In this document: positions 1 through 7,545 of the stretch, piece after piece
How the letters are laid out: each line of letters starts with the position of its first letter
How positions within the stretch are numbered: the stretch's first letter is position 1
DNA from: Bog-473 sp963766995
GTDB taxonomy: Bacteria > Actinomycetota > Acidimicrobiia > Acidimicrobiales > RAAP-2
Direction: 5' to 3'
DNA: 64,000 nt
NCBI GenBank assembly: GCA_963766995.1
Contig: CAVYCE010000001.1
Coordinates: 1 to 64,000 of the forward strand
Translations under genes and position numbers: made by a program
Notes under the pieces: model-generated
Database searches by the model: none
Seen by the model: the letters and a program-made list of their open reading frames with translations, nothing else
Told to the model about the DNA's origin: nothing

Positions 1-162
1 GCGGACGCCTGCGAACCCGTGCGAACCCGTGCGAACGGCAAGTCCAGCGTAAGGGCACAATTTCGGACGCCTGCGAACCCCTGCGAACGTCGAAATCCGA
101 CTCCGCAGAGCTTGGGTCCAGCTCAGACGGACTCGTGCGAACGCCTACGAACGCCTGCGAAC
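1..162. repeat. Direct repeat copy 1 with 10-bp phased GCGAAC hexamers
   Basis: Positions 1-108 match 9211-9318 without gaps and with 9 mismatches by my count (about 92%). The unit is the hexamer GCGAAC or a one-base variant. It starts at 1, 11, 21, 31, then 63, 73, 83, then 137, 147, 157, so each cluster steps by exactly 10 bp, about one helical turn. That pattern resembles stacked protein-binding sites on one face of DNA more than a coding or CRISPR repeat. Homology to copy 2 stops at CTCCGCAG, exactly where copy 2 runs into a tRNA 3' end. The rest of the leader, 163-277, shows no gene I can support. Confidence 0.75.
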
Positions 163-277
163 GACCTCTCAACGCTGCAGTTTTCGGGTTCAGCTCTGAT
201 TCCGCTGAGCGCCTGCAAGGAGTGTCGACTTCCATTGTATTCCATACAGAAAAATGGATTTCGATGGTATCGACCAA

Positions 278-2287
278 CTACAGGTCTGCCTGCATGATCG
301 ACGCCTCGACAATCTGGATGTCGGGCGGCTGTATTGCCAGCGGTCCCCCCGCCACTGGAACCTGCCACACCATGGTCACGTACGGCGTCGCTCGCTTGAC
401 ACTCCCAGCAGCGCACGGAGTGACCCCGGTGATCTGGAATGCACTCGATACAGATGCTGTGTTCGGCCCACACACGTCGGTGCGCTGATGCCACTGTACG
501 AGTGCCCCATAGGGCATGGGTGGCGCCGACACTGATGACGGCAAGACATACATGGCCGCGGCGAGGACTTCTTGCCCAGAGGGTGTCTGAGCAAAGACGA
601 GCCCGTCGATGCTTTGGGGACTGAGCGTCCTCTTGGCCGCCACGTTGGCTGCTTCAATCGTCGGGTTGACGTAGTACGTCACTGGATAGTTCGTGGGCGA
701 CACCGATATGTAACCGGCCGCCACCGCGGCGAATGGTGAGGCGAAGCGCGCCACCGATTGGCTTGTGGACTGTATGTACTGCTCAGCGTTGATCTCTTGT
801 GAGAACGTCGGTTCGGCAGCGCACCCCGAGCGGGCCATGTGCACATCATCGATGGTGTTGCCACCCTGAGCGAGTAGCTCTTTGGCCAGAGCGGCCGGCA
901 ACGCCGGTCCAGTGTACGACCAATTCGACTTGGTGGCGTTCAACCCAGCGGCAGCCGACGCGTCGGTCCCATTCATGTTCATACCCAAGTTGCCGCTCAT
1001 GATCATGTTGGGCGTATCGGTGATGTCCAACCCTGTCCTTGGCGCGTGGTTGTTGCCCTTGGTGCACGACGCAGTCCCCAAGTTCTCACTGCCCGAGCCA
1101 GACATGGTCATGCCCGACATACCCGATGAGCTGCTCGAGCTGGACATGCCGGTCATCCCCGGCATCGAGGAACCAGACGACGCCTGAGCCGGCTCGGGGT
1201 AGGTGGCCGCCAGCCACACACCGCATATCAGGGCCACGCCGGCACCAATCGTCACGCTCGGGCGCCAAGACAACAACCTGGCCACTGGCGATCTCCATGA
1301 GGAGGCCAATGGCACGACCGCTGGGACCATGGCGAGGGCCAACACAATGATCAGTGGGCCGGTGTTCGGATCAGTCCCTGATCCGGACAGGACGCCGCCG
1401 AGAAATCCCTGCCCGGTGATCCACAGCACGAAAGACAGCAACCCACCGAGAAAGAGGAGCCAGCCGGGCCGACGCACGGCCAGCGGGCCAAGACCAATGA
1501 CGAGGGAAGCGATGGCCAACACCCAGGCCGACTGCGTGCCAATGGAGGCGAAGGCGTTCCCGAAACTGTTGAGGAAGTGCGAATACCACTCGGGCGTGCC
1601 CGGGGCCATGCCGGTGATGGTGCTCGAAATAGACGTCTGGGTTCGATTCATGGGAAACAGGAATAAGACCGCAGAAAGCACCCAGTAGCCGGCCCAGACG
1701 GCCAAGGGGGTGAGAGCGTCACCCATTCCTTGGGCGGCAGCCGATGACGCGACGCCATCTCCTCTGGCGCGATCTGCCTCGGCCACATCTCCCGATGATC
1801 GCGGCCACGCCATCATGCCGAGCACGCCGTAGATGAACACCGAGCCCGGAGCACCGGTGAGGGCCGTGGCCGATCCCGTCAACAAATCACCCAAGCCTTC
1901 ACCGAAGAACCACACTCCGAAGGCCCAGAAAAAGGAGACCAACAGGGCCGGGCGAACTGACCTTTTGAACAGCAGCCCGAATCCGATGAAGACCTGAATG
2001 GTGGCAAACAGTGTGTTCCACACCACCACATCAGGTGAAATGAAATGACCCGCCGTCGTGATCAGCCACGAGATGGGCTCGGGCTGGCCCCCGGCATTTC
2101 CAGTGATGAAGCTCGGGACGAATTGCTTTCCGAACATGAAGGGTTGGTACTGCAGTGCGGCATCGAGAATCCAAAACAACCCAAGCACGACCTGCAGAAC
2201 CCGCTGGGTGCCGATGAGGTTCAGCGATCGACGAGGGACCTCAGGTGACTCGGGCGCTTCCCTTGACGTTGCTTCTACGTCGTTCAT
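278..2287 (-). CDS. DoxX-like polytopic membrane protein with Met-rich exported domain
   Basis: A 669-residue membrane protein. About nine hydrophobic segments fill residues 25-365, and the N-terminal part resembles the DoxX/MauE type. A Ser/Met-rich stretch follows near residues 373-402 (MPGMTGM and MSGMTMSG), then a C-terminal domain of about 260 residues with four Cys and no TM segment. Met-rich segments of this kind bind copper in other periplasmic proteins. It is the last gene of the ctaG-Sco operon, 36 bp after Sco, so a role in copper delivery to, or assembly of, cytochrome oxidase is a reasonable inference. I do not recognise the C-terminal domain, and the exact function is unknown. 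The ATG at 2287 is the first good start. Confidence 0.8.
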   Translation of the reverse strand: MNDVEATSREAPESPEVPRRSLNLIGTQRVLQVVLGLFWILDAALQYQPFMFGKQFVPSFITGNAGGQPEPISWLITTAGHFISPDVVVWNTLFATIQVFIGFGLLFKRSVRPALLVSFFWAFGVWFFGEGLGDLLTGSATALTGAPGSVFIYGVLGMMAWPRSSGDVAEADRARGDGVASSAAAQGMGDALTPLAVWAGYWVLSAVLFLFPMNRTQTSISSTITGMAPGTPEWYSHFLNSFGNAFASIGTQSAWVLAIASLVIGLGPLAVRRPGWLLFLGGLLSFVLWITGQGFLGGVLSGSGTDPNTGPLIIVLALAMVPAVVPLASSWRSPVARLLSWRPSVTIGAGVALICGVWLAATYPEPAQASSGSSMPGMTGMSSSSSSSGMSGMTMSGSGSENLGTASCTKGNNHAPRTGLDITDTPNMIMSGNLGMNMNGTDASAAAGLNATKSNWSYTGPALPAALAKELLAQGGNTIDDVHMARSGCAAEPTFSQEINAEQYIQSTSQSVARFASPFAAVAAGYISVSPTNYPVTYYVNPTIEAANVAAKRTLSPQSIDGLVFAQTPSGQEVLAAAMYVLPSSVSAPPMPYGALVQWHQRTDVCGPNTASVSSAFQITGVTPCAAGSVKRATPYVTMVWQVPVAGGPLAIQPPDIQIVEASIMQADL

Positions 2288-2323
2288 GCTTGGTCAGACC
2301 CCTTTGTCTGTAGGCATCGCTAT

Positions 2324-3112
2324 TTAATTGGCCATGGCGGAAGGAATGTTCCGGCCGACCAACCAACTGATCGACGCCAGTGCTTCGGGCACCGTCCAGT
2401 TGGGATGGGTTTGGGAATTGAGATTCACAAGGCCACCTGCGTTGAGAAGATTCTTGAGGGATGTCTTGAGATGGCCATGAAGGTCGGGTGGGTTTGAGTC
2501 GCTGAAGCGTTCATGGCCGGACGGATCGATGAGGATGTACCCGTCGGTGTGATTGACGTCGTAGGTGAGAGGCTTGCCGGTGTACCAATCGATCTTGGCC
2601 GGCTGTGCTTCGGGCACGATCTGGACTGAAACGCCGAAGAATTTCCATAGTGACTTCAGGTTGGCCGGAGTTCCGGTCAACAGCGGCCAGTCGGCACCGA
2701 ACTCCTTCTTGTATGCCGTCAGGCGAGCCGGTGTGTCACGGTCCGGATCCACGGTGATCTCCATAAAGACCACTTTCTTACCCAGACCAGCAGCCCGGAC
2801 GTCGCGTTGGAGTCCGATAAAAGCTCCGGTGACAAGTGGGCACTCGTCTTGACACAAACTGAGAAAATCGGCCAGCACGATGTACTTGCCTCGATATGCG
2901 GCCAACGACGTATGAGCGCCACTTGAAGAAATAAGCGGGATGCTGGGTACGGCTCGGTTCTCGACGATCCCTTGGCTGGCCGGAGGCGGACCGGGGGCAC
3001 TGGTGCCACACGCCGCCAGCACCGCGGCGCCAACGCACACGGCTGCGACAAGGAGGGAGATCCGACGGGCATGGCTCGTCGGACGTTGACAAGCCAACGT
3101 TTCACTGCTCAC
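2324..3112 (-). CDS. Sco1/SenC-family copper chaperone lipoprotein
   Basis: A thioredoxin-fold Sco protein that inserts copper into the CuA site of cytochrome c oxidase or acts as a thiol reductase at the outer membrane face. The signal peptide ends in a lipobox, LAAC, with Cys35 as the lipid anchor. The copper-binding CxxxC is Cys87-QDE-Cys91, and the conserved distal His is in VNHTDG. DPDRDTPARL is the usual Sco helix motif. Length (262) is normal with a short C-terminal tail. The GTG start at 3112 overlaps the ctaG stop (GTGA), so the two are translationally coupled. The gene order ctaG-Sco supports cytochrome oxidase biogenesis. Confidence 0.92.
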   Translation of the reverse strand: MSSETLACQRPTSHARRISLLVAAVCVGAAVLAACGTSAPGPPPASQGIVENRAVPSIPLISSSGAHTSLAAYRGKYIVLADFLSLCQDECPLVTGAFIGLQRDVRAAGLGKKVVFMEITVDPDRDTPARLTAYKKEFGADWPLLTGTPANLKSLWKFFGVSVQIVPEAQPAKIDWYTGKPLTYDVNHTDGYILIDPSGHERFSDSNPPDLHGHLKTSLKNLLNAGGLVNLNSQTHPNWTVPEALASISWLVGRNIPSAMAN

Positions 3113-4020
3113 GCGTCACTCCGGTTGAGTCGATCCGACGCCCTGAGCGCGGCCAGATCAATATCGCGATCAATTCGAACCGCCTTGCGCTCATCGAGGT
3201 GCAACCAGCGCAGGGCGACAGGAATCATGGGCCAGAGCATGAGGGTGTCGCCGCCCACCCACATGATGACGCCACCGAGGTGGAGGTCCTGCACCAACGA
3301 CGGACCCCAAGTTCGATGCATCAACAGGTAGGCCGGGAACAGCTCGTGCGTGGCTTGGTCAAGCGACAGGCCCGTGAAGGTGTCGATCGGAATAGCCAAG
3401 AACAAGTACCCGAACTGGAGCGCCGGGTGCATCCGGTAGCAGTTGGGGTCGGAGCCGAAGATCTGGCGCCAGAAGAGATAGCCGACCCCCAAGAACACCA
3501 AGTGCTCGGCGTTGTGCACCGATTCGTGCTGGAGCGTGTAGTTGTACCAAACCGTCAGATGCGTCAATGGGATCATCACCGCATAGAGGCAGAAGGACAC
3601 TCCGGGATGGCCCAAGACCTTGGCCAATCTGGATCGCAGCACTTCGGATACCACCAGATGCGGTGTTCCCTTGGTTGCCCGCCAGGCCAGATCGATTGGG
3701 GACGCTATGGCGAACAGTGGAGCAGCCACCATAATCAAAAGCAGGTGTTGGACCATGTGGTCCCAGAACAGCTCGCCGTCGTAGACGCCAACGAAACTGA
3801 AGATGGCGATCCCAGTCGAGACCAATCCCGCAATGAAGGCGACCGTCTTGGCGACCGGCCACTGGTGGCGGGGATGCAGCCGATTGTTTCGCTGCACACC
3901 CCACAGATAGAGGACCAGGGCGATGAGCACCATGGCCACGGGCACGAAGTCGAACTGGGTTGAGAACAACTCACCACCCCGAAGTGGGGGGAGCGGGGCG
4001 TCGGCCAGTAGGGCGATCAT
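3109..4020 (-). CDS. ctaG: Cytochrome c oxidase assembly factor CtaG (caa3 type)
   Basis: A polytopic membrane protein of 303 residues from the ATG at 4020. The open frame runs further to 4293, but that part overlaps the divergent repressor gene and looks non-coding. The caa3_CtaG family hallmarks are present: a His-rich HMVQHLLLIM segment, LHLGGVIMWVGGD near the end, and NAEHLVFLGVGYLFW. About seven hydrophobic helices are visible. CtaG helps metallate the CuB centre of heme-copper oxidases. It heads the minus operon with Sco. The upstream gap holds a BlaI-type operator shared with the divergent repressor, which predicts control by that repressor. Confidence 0.9.
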   Translation of the reverse strand: MIALLADAPLPPLRGGELFSTQFDFVPVAMVLIALVLYLWGVQRNNRLHPRHQWPVAKTVAFIAGLVSTGIAIFSFVGVYDGELFWDHMVQHLLLIMVAAPLFAIASPIDLAWRATKGTPHLVVSEVLRSRLAKVLGHPGVSFCLYAVMIPLTHLTVWYNYTLQHESVHNAEHLVFLGVGYLFWRQIFGSDPNCYRMHPALQFGYLFLAIPIDTFTGLSLDQATHELFPAYLLMHRTWGPSLVQDLHLGGVIMWVGGDTLMLWPMIPVALRWLHLDERKAVRIDRDIDLAALRASDRLNRSDA

Positions 4021-4034
4021 GGGTCTGCACGGTA

Positions 4035-4053
4035 CTACTACGCTGTGTAGTAG
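4035..4053. promoter_or_regulatory. BlaI/CopY-type operator between ctaG and the repressor gene
   Basis: The sequence CTACTAC-GCTGT-GTAGTAG is a perfect 7-bp inverted repeat with a 5-bp spacer. Its core TACTAC...GTAGTA matches the operator style known for actinobacterial BlaI (TACTACA/TGTAGTA). It sits 15 bp upstream of the ctaG start and 55 bp upstream of the blaI-like start, so one site can control both directions. Confidence 0.85.
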
Positions 4054-4107
4054 ATCAATGCAGGGATCTTTGCGGTCCGCCATAATCGCAGGAAGGAGGT
4101 AACTGCC

Positions 4108-4479
4108 GTGGCCCGATTGGGCGATCTCGAACGCAAGGTCATGGACGTGCTGTGGGACTCGATGGAAGCTCCCGTCACCGGCCGCCAGGTGGCCACGCTT
4201 CTCCCTGACCGGGCCTACACCACGGTGCTGACGATCCTCGAACGTCTGCGCAAGAAGGGCATGGTGGTGCGTAGTGGCGAAGGCCGGATACACCGCTTCG
4301 CGGCCTCTGCCTCACGGGAGGCATACACGGCTGAACTGATGATCGAAGCGATGGGCGGATCCCATGACCGAAATGCGGTATTGGCTCGCTTCGCCGAATC
4401 AGTCTCAGCCAGCGAAGCGGTCGCCTTGCGACAGGCGCTGATCGATCTCGGTGAGTATCCCGAGGAAGAAGCGAAGTGA
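4108..4479 (+). CDS. BlaI/MecI/CopY-family transcriptional repressor
   Basis: A 123-residue winged-helix repressor of the Penicillinase_R family. LGDLERKVMDVLW opens the fold, and YTTVLTILERLRKKGMVVR is the recognition helix plus wing of the family. The C-terminal helices would dimerise. The start is GTG at 4108 with AAGGAGGT at 4093-4100 and 7-bp spacing. Family members are inactivated by proteolysis through a membrane M56 protease (BlaR1/MecR1) or by metal (CopY). The next gene is such an M56 protease, overlapping by GTGA. The operator at 4035-4053 implies autoregulation and control of ctaG-Sco. Whether the signal is copper, redox state or a cell-wall drug cannot be read here. Confidence 0.93.
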   Translation: MARLGDLERKVMDVLWDSMEAPVTGRQVATLLPDRAYTTVLTILERLRKKGMVVRSGEGRIHRFAASASREAYTAELMIEAMGGSHDRNAVLARFAESVSASEAVALRQALIDLGEYPEEEAK

Positions 4480-5390
4480 ACCTGCTCGTGGTGGCTGGCC
4501 TCTTGGGTCTCCTCGTTGTGGTCCTGGTTGGACCACTGAGCATTTGGCTTTCCGAAGTGAACTGGGTCTCGCGTTCACCTCGTGCAGCCGTGGTGCTTTG
4601 GCAGTCCATAGGAATTAGCGCCATCGCCGCCGGCGTCGGGGCTGGGCTCTGCGTCACCGTCGACCGGTATCACGTTGGGTTCATATCGGGTGTGCGCGAA
4701 CTCATCGTGGGCACGTTTGGAGGAGATCCTCTCGCTGGGATCGGCCTCCCCAATGCGCTCGGGTTGACCTTGGCCGCAGACCTCTTCGTTGTCTTGATTG
4801 CCGTGCTCGGGTCAGTCATGTTCCGCATTGTGTCCGCTCGATCTCGTCATCGGCGCCTGCTGAACCTCTTGGCGCTCTCCATGCCGGCTCATCCCGACGC
4901 AGAACTCCTTGACGACCCCCGACCCGTCGCCTACTGCCTTCCAGGTCGGCGCCCCCGCATCGTGGTCAGCGCCGGAACGCTCAACATGCTCACTGAACGC
5001 GAGCTGGCGGCGGTCGTCGAACATGAACGGGGACACGCCAGTGAACACCACGGCCTTGTCATGTTGCCTTTGGCCGCCGTCAGTGACCTGTTCAGATGGA
5101 TTCCGTATGCCCGCTTGGCGCCCCGGACGGTGGCCGAATTGCTGGAGATGGCGGCCGACGACTTTGCCGCCCGCCGCCACGATTCGAAATCGCTCGCTTC
5201 AGCACTGGTTCGACTATCCGCATCTGGGCCCGTACCGTCATGCGCCCTGGCCTTGTCGTCACACATTGTCCCGCGTCGAGTGCATCGGCTGCTTGGGGCA
5301 AAACGGACCTCACGACAGACGACTGCGCTCATCGGCGTCATGGCCGGAGCGGTTGCAATCGCTCCACTGGCATTGATGCTCACTTCGTAA
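4476..5390 (+). CDS. M56-family (BlaR1-like) membrane metalloprotease
   Basis: A 304-residue integral membrane zinc protease, probably the partner that inactivates the upstream BlaI-like repressor. It has an HEXXH-type zinc motif, HERGH, at residues 183-187, and a downstream third-ligand region, LLEMAADDFAARR. Hydrophobic segments lie near residues 1-25, 45-65, 95-120 and 280-300. There is no extracellular penicillin-binding sensor domain as in BlaR1, so the signal must be sensed by the membrane part or by another protein. The GTG start overlaps the blaI stop (GTGA). Short M56 proteins paired with BlaI-like repressors are common in actinobacteria; their ligands are mostly unknown. Confidence 0.88.
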   Translation: MNLLVVAGLLGLLVVVLVGPLSIWLSEVNWVSRSPRAAVVLWQSIGISAIAAGVGAGLCVTVDRYHVGFISGVRELIVGTFGGDPLAGIGLPNALGLTLAADLFVVLIAVLGSVMFRIVSARSRHRRLLNLLALSMPAHPDAELLDDPRPVAYCLPGRRPRIVVSAGTLNMLTERELAAVVEHERGHASEHHGLVMLPLAAVSDLFRWIPYARLAPRTVAELLEMAADDFAARRHDSKSLASALVRLSASGPVPSCALALSSHIVPRRVHRLLGAKRTSRQTTALIGVMAGAVAIAPLALMLTS

Positions 5391-5760
5391 AGGTTGGTTG
5401 CGTCAATGGTCGACCTAGATCGGCCGTCATGGCCATCCAGAGTTCCTGGGGAATGCAGTACACGAAGCAGCTCTCCAGCTCACCTGGCTCGACTCCTCGG
5501 TGGTGATGAGGCCGGCCCGGCAGCGTGCCTCGCCGCTGGCTGCTCGCTGCACCCCCAACGTCCGTTTGACTTCAAAAGTTAGGGCAACCTAATATTCCGC
5601 CTCGTGGTCGGATGCGCTCACGAACCCGCTCTCAGAGGTCGGGGTTGGGTCTCGGGGTCGGACTTGTGGAGCAGATGGTGCTGGTCATCCAGCACGGCGC
5701 TATTCCACAAGATCGACCAGCGTCCACTGCAGTTGTCGGATTCGGCCAAGGGAGAGTGCG
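5391..5760. other. Intergenic region without a supported gene
   Basis: About 370 bp between the M56 gene and the Tat-exported protein. The short frames here lack ribosome-binding sites and family features. The only structured element I see is the IdeR-like box at 5576-5592. The rest probably holds the promoter and leader of the gene at 5761. Confidence 0.5.
5576..5592. promoter_or_regulatory. Candidate DtxR/IdeR-type iron box
   Basis: AAGTTAGGGCAACCTAA matches the last 17 columns of the IdeR consensus (TT)AGGTTAGGCTAACCTAA at 14 positions and contains the perfect arms TTAGG-GCAA-CCTAA. It lies about 170 bp before the DyP-like exported protein. DyP proteins of the EfeB type are iron-regulated in other bacteria, which makes an iron response plausible. 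Confidence 0.5.
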
Positions 5761-7329
5761 GTGACAGATAGAGGAGATGAACTGGCGGAAGCGGCGTTGG
5801 GACATTTGAGCAGGCGCCGTTTCCTCCAAGGAGCAGCTGGCACCGTCGGTATGGTCGGTGCGTCCTTGGCCGCTCCGGGGGTCTTTTACAAGATGGCCGA
5901 TGCCATCGCCGCACCTCCGGCCCGGCCTGCCAAGAGCTCCAAACGACCGGCTCAGGAGCAATATCTCCTGCAGGGCACGCAGATCATCAATGTGAATGGC
6001 TCGGGCTTGCAGCACAAGCATGGATCGGTGGCGGTTCATGTACCGCCCCTGCACGATCACGTCATTACGGCGAAGCTGAACGTACCGGCGAGCGCGGCGG
6101 CGCTGCAGGAGGCCCAAGCCCTCTTGGACTATGTCCTTTTGGACCTTGAAACCCGTTTTGCCCCCACTCCTTCTGGAGTCGGCATTTCCATCGCCTGGGG
6201 ACTTCCCTACTTCGAGCAGTACATCCCAAGCCTGGGCAAGGCATCGGACTTCTTCAAGGCAGGCACCCGATTCCCGGCCTATCTGCCGGTCGATCTGGCG
6301 ACTTCCAAGACGAAGGGGAAGACCGTCTATGCACTGCAAGACGCCAGGACATTCCCCAGCGACACACCCCCACCCGGGTTCGGGCCGGTGCGTCTCGAGC
6401 AGAACGACGTGGCCATACTGCTCCGCAGCGACTCGCTGGCCAACATCACGGCAGCCACCAACGCGTTCTTTGGATCTGGAAGCGGCCAGGCCGGTTCCTT
6501 GTTCACGGTGACGAGTATCCGCCAGGGCTTTGCCGGCGGCGGCTTCTACGGGGACCAAGGCCTCCCGAGCAAGCTGGCCCTGGCAGCAGGGATTCCCGGG
6601 GCGGCGTCGATTCCTCGACAGTCGCCTCTTTTCCTCGGGTTCGCCAGCACGCTGGTGTCGAACATGGGACCCGACGTCATCGCCAACCTGGAGACGCTGC
6701 CAGGCCTCACCGATCAGTGGCCCAACGGGTACTTCAAACAGGGCACGACCATGCATCTTTCACACCTCTACGAAGACCTCGAAACCTGGTACACGAAGAA
6801 CTTCCCCAAGTATGAGGAACAAGTGAAGGCGATGCAGTACCCCAGCGTCACTCCCGCGCACGGAACCTATGCACTCCAGCCGCCGGGCCAGACTGCGGCC
6901 CAGGTAACGAAAGGCGTTAAGCGCTACCACTCCTACGGCCACAGCGGGGCACTCTCGGTGGTGGACAGCACCGCGTCGAAGACCAAGAGCAATTACGGCG
7001 AGTCGTACCCTGCAGGCACCACCATTCCGGTGCGAGGCGACTTCAACACGCTGGACAATCCGTTCCAGTACACGTCAGATCCGACTGGTGACCACTACAG
7101 CAAGGAGCCAGCGGCAGGGCTGCACTTCTTGATGTTCCAGCCAACCATCGAGTTCTTCAACAATGTCCGGCTGGCCATGGACGGGCATTTCCCGGGGGAG
7201 ACACTCTCTGTGTCACCGCATTCCACCCACGCCGGCATCAACTCGGTCTTACAGACGACCCACCGGCAGAACTACCTGGTCCCGCCGCGTCGCCATCGCT
7301 CATTTCCGTTGGCGGAGTTCCTCTACTGA
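5761..7329 (+). CDS. Tat-exported DyP-peroxidase-like protein
   Basis: 522 residues with a twin-arginine signal, SRRRFLQGAAGTVG, near residues 18-31 and a following hydrophobic stretch, so it is exported folded. The C-terminal half recalls DyP-type peroxidases and the related Tat-signal DUF family: SPLFLGFAS, then IPVRGDFNTLDNPFQYT, then GLHFLMFQPTIEFFNN, which follows the order of the heme-side segments of DyP/EfeB. I cannot find the GxxDG catalytic motif of true DyPs, so peroxidase activity is doubtful. GTG at 5761 is the start. It stands alone on the plus strand with an IdeR-like box upstream, which hints at iron- or heme-linked work. Family assignment is an inference. Confidence 0.6.
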   Translation: MTDRGDELAEAALGHLSRRRFLQGAAGTVGMVGASLAAPGVFYKMADAIAAPPARPAKSSKRPAQEQYLLQGTQIINVNGSGLQHKHGSVAVHVPPLHDHVITAKLNVPASAAALQEAQALLDYVLLDLETRFAPTPSGVGISIAWGLPYFEQYIPSLGKASDFFKAGTRFPAYLPVDLATSKTKGKTVYALQDARTFPSDTPPPGFGPVRLEQNDVAILLRSDSLANITAATNAFFGSGSGQAGSLFTVTSIRQGFAGGGFYGDQGLPSKLALAAGIPGAASIPRQSPLFLGFASTLVSNMGPDVIANLETLPGLTDQWPNGYFKQGTTMHLSHLYEDLETWYTKNFPKYEEQVKAMQYPSVTPAHGTYALQPPGQTAAQVTKGVKRYHSYGHSGALSVVDSTASKTKSNYGESYPAGTTIPVRGDFNTLDNPFQYTSDPTGDHYSKEPAAGLHFLMFQPTIEFFNNVRLAMDGHFPGETLSVSPHSTHAGINSVLQTTHRQNYLVPPRRHRSFPLAEFLY

Positions 7330-7343
7330 CATCACGTTGCAAG

Positions 7344-7360
7344 CCCCTGCACTTCAGGGG
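7344..7360 (+). terminator. Small hairpin after the DyP-like gene
   Basis: CCCCTG-CACTT-CAGGGG forms a perfect 6-bp stem with a 5-nt loop, 15 bp after the stop codon. No T-tract follows, so termination strength is uncertain. Confidence 0.4.
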
Positions 7361-7448
7361 TACTAGATAGAGCGTCTATCCGTCGCACAAGAGCGCTTTC
7401 GCGGATCCGTACGGCCAGCGGCACCTCGAGTGCAGGCGGCCAGTCCTC

Positions 7449-7533
7449 TCAGCCGATGAATTGGGCAACGGCAACGATGATCTCCTCGGGGCCCAGGACG
7501 TACGCCATCCGCCAAGAGCCCTCGTACCCGCCG
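7449..7533 (-). pseudogene. C-terminal remnant of a gene, possibly an aminotransferase
   Basis: On the minus strand a 27-codon open stretch reads IGGYEGSWRMAYVLGPEEI and continues to a TGA at 7449-7451. It is preceded directly by an in-frame stop codon, so no complete gene exists. The wording resembles the last helix of class I/II PLP aminotransferases, where a Gly-x-W-R strand is followed by a PEE helix. The match is short and I give it low weight. Confidence 0.3.
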
Positions 7534-7545
7534 ATTCATGAAGTC

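Noticed and set aside
1..162. CRISPR array
   Set aside because: The repeats are 6 bp at 10-bp steps with no spacers of 25-40 bp and no cas genes.
4021..4293. N-terminal extension of CtaG
   Set aside because: It runs through the operator and the divergent repressor gene and has no membrane or signal features.
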